The notes under the pieces are model-generated. The model ran no database searches. It was not told where the DNA came from and was given only the letters and a program-made list of their open reading frames with translations. A stretch of 64,000 nucleotides of DNA. Origin: Clostridiales bacterium. Its GTDB lineage: Bacteria; Bacillota; Clostridia; Christensenellales; CAG-138. Positions 27,508 to 35,820 of the stretch are shown piece after piece (within the stretch, counting starts at the first letter, position 1; the number at the start of each line of letters is the position of its first letter). The translations under genes were made by a program, and so were the position numbers. The stretch spans positions 124,001 to 188,000 of the forward strand of contig SFEL01000007.1 of the NCBI GenBank assembly GCA_004557245.1, written 5' to 3'.

Positions 27508-28778
27508 TATTTTGCACCTCCTGTGATCTGGTCCAGTATCTCGCTGTCGGAATAATACCGGGACGTGGTGTATGTACGGAGCTTGTTGCTATTGGTGATG
27601 ACCGGCATCTTGGCGCACATGGGATTGTTCATGTACATCAGCGGGCAGATATAGGATACAACAACGCCCATATCCGTAAGCTTTTTATAGTTATCCGTCT
27701 TTTCGAATTCCTTTATTACGCCGGGCGCGGAGGTGAAGACGGTCTTTATGGCCACCTTCCTGCGGCCCTTTTCTTTTAGCTTCGCTTCAAGCTTTTCAGT
27801 CCAGTCGTTGAGCTGGGAAAAGGTCATGTGAGGGCAGCCCATGAAGCAGAGCCTGGGGGTAGCGTCCTTATCCTTCCAGATGACGGGGTAGGAGGCTTTT
27901 ACCCGTTCCAGCTCCGCGTCGTCTATTACGTATACCTTTGCGTCGGGCTTTATGAGGCTTTCGCCCTGCTCCACCGCTTCCGGAGTGAGGCGGTCAATAT
28001 GATACAGGCCCACTGCGCCGTTGGAGGCGGTTGCCGCGCCGAAGTCCTTGAGGTATGCGCAGGCATCATCGTTAAGTTCCGTGCCTATCCACCCATCGAG
28101 GCCCTTTATGTAAGGTACGTCTTCCATTACCTTCATGCCTATGGCGGAGCCTAAAAGCTGTGCCTCGGGCTTCCTGGTGGTATTTATCTCAACTATCCAG
28201 CTTGCCTTGCGGCCCTCGTCGGTCAAAAGGCCAAAGTAGGGCACGAAGCCCAGTATGGAGCCGAACATCTCGATTATTCCGGAGTTGCGGTTGCACCGCG
28301 CGCCCAGCACGGAGTTTGCATAGTTTACCGCGCTGGATTCTGCCCAGGAGAGTATGTCTCCCTTGTTGGGCCTGTTGCCGACCTCCGGGAAGTAGCAGGC
28401 GCAGGTGAAAGCGTCATCCCGGAGCAGGCCTATCTTTTTAAGCTGTTCCTCATACCGCTTCTGAGGGCCGTACATCACCTTGAATACTATGTCCTGCAAA
28501 AGATTGGACGGAACGTTCTTATCCACCGGCCGCGGGTCGGCGGAGAACTTCTGCTTGGAGGTCACACCCGCAGCGATAAGCTCGTCCATGAGATCGAATA
28601 CGCCCTTTATGACGATGACGCCAAAGCTTGTGACTATGTGGCCGTAGGTAGAGGTTACCGGCACCATTTTTGTAGCGCCGAAGGTCTCGCCGTACATGAC
28701 GAGGGTCTTCATTATCTTGGCGTATACTTCGCCCTGGCTGCCGTCAAGTATGGCTTGCTGTTCCCTGGTAAGTTCCAT
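27507..28778 (-). CDS. Aconitase X catalytic large subunit, DUF521
   Basis: A 423-residue protein starting MELTREQQAILDGSQG, the usual opening of AcnX large subunits, with Cys-containing segments (FTCACYFPEVGNRPN, LGARCNRNSG, FMGCPHMTF) suited to an Fe-S cluster. ATG at 28778 is chosen because AAGGAG lies 9 bases before it. It sits between the swivel subunit and a large flavin/Fe-S reductase and is cotranscribed with both. Expected reaction: dehydration of a hydroxylated acid; substrate unknown. Confidence 0.87.
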   Translation of the reverse strand: MELTREQQAILDGSQGEVYAKIMKTLVMYGETFGATKMVPVTSTYGHIVTSFGVIVIKGVFDLMDELIAAGVTSKQKFSADPRPVDKNVPSNLLQDIVFKVMYGPQKRYEEQLKKIGLLRDDAFTCACYFPEVGNRPNKGDILSWAESSAVNYANSVLGARCNRNSGIIEMFGSILGFVPYFGLLTDEGRKASWIVEINTTRKPEAQLLGSAIGMKVMEDVPYIKGLDGWIGTELNDDACAYLKDFGAATASNGAVGLYHIDRLTPEAVEQGESLIKPDAKVYVIDDAELERVKASYPVIWKDKDATPRLCFMGCPHMTFSQLNDWTEKLEAKLKEKGRRKVAIKTVFTSAPGVIKEFEKTDNYKKLTDMGVVVSYICPLMYMNNPMCAKMPVITNSNKLRTYTTSRYYSDSEILDQITGGAK

Positions 28779-28804
28779 ATGATTTCTCCTTTCGCAAAGA
28801 AGCA

Positions 28805-30859
28805 TTACAGCGCCATTGCAACGTCCCATGCCCGCCAGATGACGGTGCGCAGGTTTCCTACGCCGTTGCAGTCGCCTACAAGGTGAACGTGCTTATCCTG
28901 AGGGAAGGCGGGAGTGGGTATGTAGCCAGCGCTTATGAGCACCGTGTCGCCCTCTATCTCGAAGGTGCTTCCGTCCTTGGCCTTGACGATTACGCCTTTG
29001 TCAGTCACCTCGGAGAGCATGGTGTCAAGGTGTACCTCGACGTTGTTCAGGGCGAAGAAGTCGCGGAGGTAGGAGGAGTTGGCAAGGCACACTCCCTTCA
29101 CGGCGATCAGATCGTTCTTCATTTCGACTATGACGGGGGTCTTGCCCTTCCTGTACATATCGAGGGCTATCTCGCAGCCGGTAAGGCCGCCGCCGATTAT
29201 TATGACCTTCTGGCCCACTTCTTTGCGGCCGAGAAGGTAGTCGCAGGCCTCTATGGCCTTTTCTGCGCCGGGGACCTTGAGTATCCTCGCCTTGCTGCCG
29301 GTGGCAACTATTACCTCGTCCGCGTTGAGGGAGGTTGTGTCCTTTACCTCGGTGTTGAACTTTATCTCTATGCCAAGGTCCTTCATTTCCTTCTCGTACC
29401 ACTTTATGAGCTCCCGGTCCTTCTCCTTGAACTCGGGGGCCGCTGCGGCTATGAACACGCCGCCCAGCCTGTCGCTCTTTTCATAGATCGTAACCTTGTG
29501 GCCGCGGAGTGTGAGCACGCGGGCAGCCTCCATACCTCCTATGCCGCCGCCTATAACGGCGATATTCTTGGGTCTGCCGGTCTTTACTATCTTATACTTG
29601 GAGGACTGCATGGTTTCGGGGTTCAATGCACACCGTGCCATGCCTGCATTGTCCGCGAGCGTCTGATCGTTGCCTACGCCGTTGTAGTGAGCCATGTTGA
29701 AGCAGGCATTATGGCAGCATATGCAGGGGCGTATGTCCTCTTCCCGGCCTTCCATCAGCTTGGTTATCCACTCTGGGTCGGAAAGGAACTGGCGGGCAAT
29801 GCCTACGCCGTCTATCTTGCCCTGTGCTATCGCCTCCGCGCCTACGGCGGGGTCCATGCGTCCCGCGCAGACTACCGGTATATCCACGAACTTCTTTATG
29901 TGTGCAACGTCTTCAAGGTTGCAGTTTCTCGGCATATAAGGGGCGGGGTGGGCCCAGTACCATGCGTCGTATGTGCCATTGTCGCAGTTGAGCATATCGT
30001 AGCCCGCGTCCTGCAAATACCTGGCGGCCCGCTCGCTCTCTTCCATGTCGCGGCCTACCTCCACATAATCCTCGCCGGGCAGCGCGCCCTTGCCGAAGCC
30101 CTTTGTCTTGGACAGCACGGAGTAGCGGAGTGATACGGGGAAGTCGTCGCCGCAGGCCGCTTTTATGGCCTTTACTATCTCAACGGGGAAGCGGTAGCGG
30201 TTCTCGAAGCTTCCGCCGTACTCGTCTGTGCGGAAGTTGGTATATTTCATGGTGAACTGGTCCAGAAGGTAGCCCTCGTGTACCGCGTGCACCTCGATAC
30301 CGTCCACTCCGGCGTCCTTGCAGAGCTTGGCGGTCTTGGCGAAGGCATCTACCATCTGGTGAATCTCTTTTGTGGTGAGGGGGCGGGATATGCAGCTGTC
30401 CTCCCAGCGGTTGGGTGTGGCGCTGGCGCTGGCGGTAAGGTAGCTTACGTCCAGTACGGGCTTCATCACTGTGGCGAGGGCCTTGTTGTGCATGGCCTTT
30501 ACCATTATGTCGTTTATTGCCAGGGAGCGGCCAAAGCCTGCGGTGAGCTGTATGAACATCTTGCAGCCGGTCTTGTGGAATTCCTCCATGAAGTCCTTTA
30601 GCTCGTCGAACTTGCCCTTTCCCTGATACAGCCACTTGCCTAAGAGTATATCGCGTATTGGGGCTATACCGGGAAGTATGAGGCCGGCGTTGTTCTTGGC
30701 CCGTTCCAGAAGAAACCGCGCCGCTTCCTTATCGAAGTGGTTGGGCTCCATCCAGCCGAATATGGAGGTTCCGCCCATGGAGGTCATGACTATGCGGTTC
30801 TTTATCTCCACATTGCCTATCTTCCAGGGGGTAAAAAGCGGATCGTAGGTCTTATTCAT
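28805..30859 (-). CDS. NADH:flavin oxidoreductase / 2,4-dienoyl-CoA reductase-type Fe-S flavoenzyme
   Basis: A 684-residue protein. Residues about 1-370 are an old-yellow-enzyme TIM barrel with FMN (FTPWKIGNVEIKNRIVMTSM). Cys ligands for a 4Fe-4S cluster follow at CICCHNAC near 385 and ARCALNP. Residues about 420-684 form FAD/NAD(P) domains (NIAVIGGGIGGMEAARVL, KVIIIGGGLTGCEIALDM). Relatives reduce activated C=C bonds (FadH, BaiCD/BaiH, enoate reductases) or demethylate amines. Being cotranscribed with aconitase X suggests it reduces the unsaturated product of that dehydratase; this is inference. Confidence 0.88.
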   Translation of the reverse strand: MNKTYDPLFTPWKIGNVEIKNRIVMTSMGGTSIFGWMEPNHFDKEAARFLLERAKNNAGLILPGIAPIRDILLGKWLYQGKGKFDELKDFMEEFHKTGCKMFIQLTAGFGRSLAINDIMVKAMHNKALATVMKPVLDVSYLTASASATPNRWEDSCISRPLTTKEIHQMVDAFAKTAKLCKDAGVDGIEVHAVHEGYLLDQFTMKYTNFRTDEYGGSFENRYRFPVEIVKAIKAACGDDFPVSLRYSVLSKTKGFGKGALPGEDYVEVGRDMEESERAARYLQDAGYDMLNCDNGTYDAWYWAHPAPYMPRNCNLEDVAHIKKFVDIPVVCAGRMDPAVGAEAIAQGKIDGVGIARQFLSDPEWITKLMEGREEDIRPCICCHNACFNMAHYNGVGNDQTLADNAGMARCALNPETMQSSKYKIVKTGRPKNIAVIGGGIGGMEAARVLTLRGHKVTIYEKSDRLGGVFIAAAAPEFKEKDRELIKWYEKEMKDLGIEIKFNTEVKDTTSLNADEVIVATGSKARILKVPGAEKAIEACDYLLGRKEVGQKVIIIGGGLTGCEIALDMYRKGKTPVIVEMKNDLIAVKGVCLANSSYLRDFFALNNVEVHLDTMLSEVTDKGVIVKAKDGSTFEIEGDTVLISAGYIPTPAFPQDKHVHLVGDCNGVGNLRTVIWRAWDVAMAL

Positions 30860-30906
30860 ATAATTGGCCTTCCCTTCTGAAAATAATATAAGATCTGATT
30901 GTCATT

Positions 30907-30934
30907 ATTATATCACATATATCCCTTCACACAA
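30907..30934 (-). promoter_or_regulatory. Promoter of the reductase-AcnX operon
   Basis: Minus strand TTGTGT (30934-30929), 16-base spacer, TATAAT (30912-30907), about 48 bases before the reductase start, which has an AGAAGGGAAGG ribosome site. Confidence 0.6.
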
Positions 30935-31028
30935 GGATAATATGCTGACCGAGGGAAATTTATTTGCCAGAGGTGCCCCCATTATTGACAAAATAGATAT
31001 GTACATGTAAGTAATTGCAAAGTCCAAT

Positions 31029-31056
31029 TTGACTATATTGCCCCGGTAAATATAAT
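31029..31056 (+). promoter_or_regulatory. Promoter of the SsuABC-type transporter operon
   Basis: TTGACT (31029-31034), 16-base spacer, TATAAT (31051-31056). Back to back with the reductase promoter about 95 bases away, so the two operons may share a regulator. Confidence 0.7.
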
Positions 31057-31092
31057 GGAAATGCTGACAATAGGATGAAAGAGATTGTTTAT

Positions 31093-32172
31093 ATGTTTTG
31101 CGATAATAAGGAAAAAAAAGAGCAGAACGCGGATTCCGCCCTGCTTTCCGGCCTGACCCGCCGCCAGCTTAAAGAGCTGGAGGAAAAAGAAAAGACTCCC
31201 GCGCAAAAGCTCAGGGAGACAGTCATAATGCTCCTGCCGCTGCTGTGCGGCTGCGTTGCGCTGCTGGAGTACCTGCTCCTGCCCAACAACAGCAGGAACG
31301 CAAGGCCCTGGAGCTATGTATGGGTGCTCGGCGCGGCGATGTGCGCCTATCTGCTCTGCCTCTGCGTCTCGCTGCTCAGGAAGCGCAGGGGCGAAAAGCG
31401 GCTGTATGAGAAGCTGCGCTATAAGGCCCCGCATTTTTCGGCGCTGTTCCTCTTCCTCGCCCTGTACGACTATCTCACGCTCAAGACGGGCATTTTGACG
31501 CAGCCCTTCGTGCCCTGCATGAACTACATCATAAACGCCTTCCTCGTGGACTACAAGCTTCTGGCGGACTGCACTCTCAACACGCTCAAGCTGCTGTTCC
31601 TCGGCTATTTCATAGGCGTTTCGCTGGGCCTCGTCACGGGCGTCGCCTGCGGCTATTCCAGGCGGGCGCGCTACTGGCTTGATCCCATAATCAAGTTCTT
31701 GGGGCCTATCCCCACCTCCACATGGATCCCCATAATCATGGTGGTGGCAAGCTCCCTCTTCGGCGGCGCGGTGTTCATAATCGCCCTCGGCTCCTGGTTT
31801 GCCGTCACCGTCGCCTCGCTGACCGGCATATCCAACGTGGGCAGGGAGTATTTCGAGGCGGCGAGGACCCTAGGCGCGACCAACCGCCAGCTTGTGTTTC
31901 GGGTGGCTATCCCCCATGCCATGCCCTCCATTTTGCAGGGCTGCACACAGGCTATGAGCTCCTCCTGCGTCGCTATAATGATAGCCGAAATGCTGGGCGT
32001 AAAGTCCGGCCTCGGCTGGTACATGACCTGGCAGACCGGCTGGGCCAGCTATGATAAATCCTTCGCCGCCCTCTTTGTGATCTGCCTGATCTTCACGCTG
32101 GTCACCAACGGGCTGGAGTGTATCAAGCGCTACCTTCTCAGGTGGCAGAACGGAGCGGACAGCAATGCCTGA
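31093..32172 (+). CDS. ABC transporter permease (SsuC/TauC/ThiX type)
   Basis: A 359-residue inner-membrane permease with a charged N-terminal extension of about 50 residues and six or more membrane segments. The EAA loop EAARTLGATNRQLVFRVAIP lies near residue 258. The class moves sulfonates, nitrate, thiamine precursors or aromatic acids. I favour ATG 31093 because a transcription start near 31063 would leave only about 12 bases before the in-frame ATG at 31075, which also lacks an RBS; the earlier start remains possible. Confidence 0.87.
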   Translation: MFCDNKEKKEQNADSALLSGLTRRQLKELEEKEKTPAQKLRETVIMLLPLLCGCVALLEYLLLPNNSRNARPWSYVWVLGAAMCAYLLCLCVSLLRKRRGEKRLYEKLRYKAPHFSALFLFLALYDYLTLKTGILTQPFVPCMNYIINAFLVDYKLLADCTLNTLKLLFLGYFIGVSLGLVTGVACGYSRRARYWLDPIIKFLGPIPTSTWIPIIMVVASSLFGGAVFIIALGSWFAVTVASLTGISNVGREYFEAARTLGATNRQLVFRVAIPHAMPSILQGCTQAMSSSCVAIMIAEMLGVKSGLGWYMTWQTGWASYDKSFAALFVICLIFTLVTNGLECIKRYLLRWQNGADSNA

Positions 32173-32944
32173 AGAAAATAAGAACCTTCGACTGAAAATC
32201 GAAAACGTCAGCAAGGTATTCGCAAAGGTGGAGAGCGATCAGGTCATCCATGCGCTTCAGGATGTGAGCGTGGAGATGTCCGGCGGGGAATTTGTTTCTC
32301 TGGTGGGGCCCTCCGGCTGCGGAAAATCCACTATACTGCGCCTTGTGGCGGGGCTTATCACGCCCACCCTGGGCCGCGTTACGGTCAACGGCGAGGAGAT
32401 AAGCGGCCCCTCCCCCAGCAGAGGGCTGGTATTCCAGAATCCTACGCTTTTCCCGTGGCTGACCGCGGAGAAGAATATTTCCTTCAGCCTCGATCTGCGG
32501 GGCGACGATAAGGGCAAGGCCGAAAAAGTTGAGCATATGCTCGAAATAACCGGCTTGACGCAGTTTCGTCACGATTACCCGGCCCAGCTTTCCGGCGGCA
32601 TGGCGCAGCGCGTGGCGCTGGTGCGCACCCTCATCAACGAGCCGGAGATACTGCTTCTGGACGAGCCCCTGGGCGCGCTGGACGAGTTCACCCGCATGAA
32701 CATGCAAGACGAAATACTCAATATATGGACGCAGAGGAAGCAGCTCGCCCTCATGGTCACCCACAGCATAGACGAGGCCGTATATATGGGTACCCGGGTG
32801 CTCGTCATGGAGACCAACCCCGGCCGCATCGTGGCGGATATAAAAATCGATGAGGACTTCCCACGCGACCGCTCCTCCGCAAGCTTTGTGGAGTACCGCA
32901 ACGAGATACTGAACAAGCTCCATTACGGCGGGAAAAACAACTGA
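32165..32944 (+). CDS. ABC transporter ATP-binding protein (SsuB/TauB type)
   Basis: A 259-residue ATPase overlapping the permease end by 8 bases. Walker A GPSGCGKST is near residue 43, the signature QLSGGMAQRVALVRTL near 140, Walker B ILLLDEPLGALDEFTR, and the H-loop in LMVTHSIDEAVYMGTRVLVM, a segment typical of the nitrate/sulfonate/taurine class. It pairs with the preceding permease. Confidence 0.92.
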   Translation: MPEENKNLRLKIENVSKVFAKVESDQVIHALQDVSVEMSGGEFVSLVGPSGCGKSTILRLVAGLITPTLGRVTVNGEEISGPSPSRGLVFQNPTLFPWLTAEKNISFSLDLRGDDKGKAEKVEHMLEITGLTQFRHDYPAQLSGGMAQRVALVRTLINEPEILLLDEPLGALDEFTRMNMQDEILNIWTQRKQLALMVTHSIDEAVYMGTRVLVMETNPGRIVADIKIDEDFPRDRSSASFVEYRNEILNKLHYGGKNN

Positions 32945-33002
32945 TTCAGCTTTTATAAGGCATTGCCCTATAAAATAAACATTATTCGCAAGGAGAAGAA
33001 AC

Positions 33003-34217
33003 ATGAAGAAGATCATTACTCTGGCTCTTGCCTTAGCTATGGCATTGTCCCTGTGCGCATGCTCGGGAGCAGGAACCGCAGGCGAAGCCGCTACCGGTGA
33101 AGCTACCGAATCCAGCGTTATCGCGGATTCCAATAACGACGGCCAGATAGAAGTTGGCACCGTTGAGAACGTTGAAGTAAACGTAGCCGAAACCCACCTT
33201 GACGCTGCCGAAGCCTCCGCCTCCGGCAACTGGGAAGCCCTGTTTGTTCCCATAGACATCGAAGGCCGCGCTATCGACATGACCAACGTTGACCTTACCC
33301 CCACCGCTGAAGAGCTGGAAGCCATGAAGAAGGAGCCTGCCTATGGCCGCCCCATCCATTACTTCATGTCCGATGGCTGCACCTCCGGCCCCACCATGGC
33401 GGATCATCTCGGCTACTATGAGGAAGCCGGACTCACCGCTGAAGGCGTAAAGGGCAGCAGCGACGTTGAAGCCCTCGGCACCAACCAGGTAGACGTTGCC
33501 GTCGGCATGATGGCTAAGATGCTGGTTCCCATCACCAACGGCGTGGACATCACCTTCGTAGGCGGCGCCCACATCGGCTGCAAGTCCCTCTACGTTCTTG
33601 CGGACAGCGAATATGCCACCACGGCCGACCTGAAGGGTCAGAAGATATCCGTCCCCAACGGCATCGGCAAGTCCGACTATAACATCACCGCCCTGCTGCT
33701 TGACGCGGACGGGATAAATTATAGCAGCGATGTTGAGCTGGTTCAGGTTTCCGCAGACGCCTGCGTTACCGCAATGGAAAACGGCGAAATAGCCGCGGCA
33801 CTGCTCAGCGACACCTTTGCCTATTCCATGGTAAAGGACGGCAAGCTCAAGTGCATCCGCTCCCAGCTTGATACCGACTTTGCCGACCGCGTATGCTGCG
33901 TCATGGCAATGAACGGCACCTTCGTAAAGGAAAACCCCACCATTGCTAAGAAGGTTGCTCAGGCCGTTCATAAGGCCCATAGCTGGATGCGCGACAACTC
34001 CGAGGAAGCCACCAAGGTGCTTATGGACATGGGCTGGAACGGCGGCAACTATGAGATGAATATAATGATAAACAACTCTCTGCAGTTCGGCCTTTCCGAT
34101 GAGTTCACCGGTGAAACCCTGAAGGACTTCATCGGGCGTTATATCCGCCTCGGCCTTATCACCTCCATGGACAACGCCGACGAGGTGCTGAAGCTGGCCT
34201 GGACTCCGATACTGTAA
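33003..34217 (+). CDS. ABC substrate-binding lipoprotein (SsuA/ThiY-like)
   Basis: A 404-residue secreted lipoprotein; lipobox LCAC with Cys 20. After a linker of about 70 residues rich in Ala, Glu and Thr comes a type 2 periplasmic-binding fold of the NMT1/SsuA class (SDGCTSGPTMADHLGYYEEAGL, VDVAVGMMAKML). RBS AAGGAG precedes ATG. Codon choice is richer in ATC and ACC than in most neighbours, which suggests strong expression. Ligand unknown; it may be the substrate of the divergent AcnX/reductase pair. Confidence 0.88.
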   Translation: MKKIITLALALAMALSLCACSGAGTAGEAATGEATESSVIADSNNDGQIEVGTVENVEVNVAETHLDAAEASASGNWEALFVPIDIEGRAIDMTNVDLTPTAEELEAMKKEPAYGRPIHYFMSDGCTSGPTMADHLGYYEEAGLTAEGVKGSSDVEALGTNQVDVAVGMMAKMLVPITNGVDITFVGGAHIGCKSLYVLADSEYATTADLKGQKISVPNGIGKSDYNITALLLDADGINYSSDVELVQVSADACVTAMENGEIAAALLSDTFAYSMVKDGKLKCIRSQLDTDFADRVCCVMAMNGTFVKENPTIAKKVAQAVHKAHSWMRDNSEEATKVLMDMGWNGGNYEMNIMINNSLQFGLSDEFTGETLKDFIGRYIRLGLITSMDNADEVLKLAWTPIL

Positions 34218-34240
34218 TCTGAACCTGATACAAAGCAAAA

Positions 34241-34260
34241 CGCCCCCGCTAAGCGGGGGG
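34241..34260 (+). terminator. Terminator after the binding-protein gene
   Basis: Stem CCCCCGC (34243-34249) / GCGGGGG (34253-34259) with a 3-base loop. No T tract follows; instead ATAGA leads into a hairpin repeat. Confidence 0.65.
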
Positions 34261-34265
34261 CATAG

Positions 34266-34304
34266 ACTGACGAAAAAGTGGCTGAACGCCACTTTTTCGT
34301 CAGT
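34266..34304. repeat. Solo hairpin repeat (GTGGC family), copy 2
   Basis: Perfect inverted repeat ACTGACGAAAAAGTGGC / GCCACTTTTTCGTCAGT with the loop TGAAC. The inner stem is shared by five sites in the window while the outer ACTGACG/CGTCAGT arms are specific to this copy. It lies 6 bases behind a terminator stem. Confidence 0.8.
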
Positions 34305-34319
34305 TTAGGGACGGTTTGA

Positions 34320-35504
34320 CTATTTAAGGTTGGAAATGATACTGTTTACCGCCTTTTCCACGAGCTCCCGTGAGGTAGCAAGGTTCATGCGAATGTGAGT
34401 GCCGAACCTTTCGCCGCCGAACCAGTCGCCGTAGTCAAAGGCAAGGCCGCACTTGTCCTCCATAAAGCTTTTTATCCCGGAGGCGGGAAGGTACGCGCCG
34501 AAGTCTATCCAGAGGAGATAAGTGCCTTCCAGCGGGGATACCACTGCCCCGGGCAGCGACTTTTTCAGGGACTCCCTTACATACTCATAGTTGCCGTAGA
34601 TGATATCTCTTACCTGCTCGAACCACTGGCGGCCGCCCCGGTACGCGGCTTCCACCGCCACATAGCCGAAGGGGTTGCCGCCGTGTATACGTATGCCCTC
34701 CACGAAGCCGTCGAATCTCCTGCGGATATCAGGATCGGGTATTATAGCGAAGGAATTCTGGCAGCCTGCCAGGTTGAAGGTCTTCGTGGCGGCGGTGAGG
34801 GTGACGAGTATTTTATCATAGTCGCCCACGGTGGCGCTCGGTATGTGAACGTTGTCACCGAATACTATGTCGTGGTGTATCTCGTCGGATATCACGTATA
34901 CGCCATGCTTTTTGCAGATGTCCAGCATGGCCTTCAGCTCGTCGCGCTTCCATACCCTGCCCGCGGGGTTGTGGGGGGAGGAGAGTATAAAGAGCTTCAC
35001 GCCGTTTTCGACGATCTTCTTTTCAAAGTCCGCAAAATCTACGGTGTATATGCCGCCGGTATTTATAAGGTCGCAGCAGACGAGCCTGCGGCTGTTGTTT
35101 TTCACGGCGTGCATAAAGGGGTAATATACAGGCGTCTGCACTATGACGGCGTCGCCGGGTTCGGTGAACACCTGCAAAAACCAGTTGAAAGCAGGTACTA
35201 CGCCGGGTGCAAAGCGCAGCCATTCTTCCTTTACCTGATAGCCGTGGTATTTGCGTTCCCAGTCTATGAATGCCTGATGATAGCTTGGCCGGGGAACATA
35301 ATAGCCGAACACGCCTGTCTTCATGTAGTCCTCAATGGCGGACACGACGCAGTCCGGCACGCGGAAATCCATATCCGCTATCCACATTGCCTGAAGGTCG
35401 CTGCGGCCAAATGTGGATTTCAGATTGTCCCACTTGCTGGAATCGGTGCCCCGCCTGTCTACGAATACTATCTGTTCCTTATTATTGCTTGCTGTATTTG
35501 TCAA
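34320..35504 (-). CDS. MalY/PatB-type aminotransferase (C-S beta-lyase)
   Basis: A 394-residue fold-type I PLP enzyme. It has SSPHNPAGRVWKRDEL near residue 175, VISDEIHHDIVF near 205 and the PLP-lysine segment TAATKTFNLAGCQNSF near 240. These match MalY/PatB cystathionine beta-lyases that release homocysteine or sulfide from thioethers. It starts with ATG at 35504, with AGGTAACC just upstream as the ribosome site. It stands alone, convergent with the transporter operon. A role in methionine synthesis or cysteine breakdown is likely, but aminotransferase activity cannot be excluded. Confidence 0.87.
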   Translation of the reverse strand: MTNTASNNKEQIVFVDRRGTDSSKWDNLKSTFGRSDLQAMWIADMDFRVPDCVVSAIEDYMKTGVFGYYVPRPSYHQAFIDWERKYHGYQVKEEWLRFAPGVVPAFNWFLQVFTEPGDAVIVQTPVYYPFMHAVKNNSRRLVCCDLINTGGIYTVDFADFEKKIVENGVKLFILSSPHNPAGRVWKRDELKAMLDICKKHGVYVISDEIHHDIVFGDNVHIPSATVGDYDKILVTLTAATKTFNLAGCQNSFAIIPDPDIRRRFDGFVEGIRIHGGNPFGYVAVEAAYRGGRQWFEQVRDIIYGNYEYVRESLKKSLPGAVVSPLEGTYLLWIDFGAYLPASGIKSFMEDKCGLAFDYGDWFGGERFGTHIRMNLATSRELVEKAVNSIISNLK

Positions 35505-35820
35505 TTGAGGTTACCTCCGGATAAATCTATATGGATTATAGTGCATTTTCGGCTTTATTCAAAGAGCAAAAAACGCTCATCTGAAAAAACGATTATACCG
35601 TATGCAATATCCTTAAACTGAATTTGATGACGGTACCCAAAAGAAAACCAAAAGCGATGCATATGCGGCTTTAAAGGGCCGCCTATGTCTTTGTTTTGGA
35701 TTGCAAAATAAAGGTGAAGTTTGCGGCTGCCGCATCGACAACGTAAGTTTATGGAGCTATACTTTTATAAATCAAACTATTTTTACAGGCATCATATGCT
35801 TTTATAAAAGGAGTGAAACC
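35505..35820. other. 316-base intergenic region between malY-like gene and ftsH
   Basis: AT-rich and without a credible ORF. A small hairpin GCGGC (35665-35669) / GCCGC (35678-35682) followed by a partly T-rich stretch may be a weak terminator. A frame open from 35701 into ftsH has no good start. I saw no riboswitch. Confidence 0.5.
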
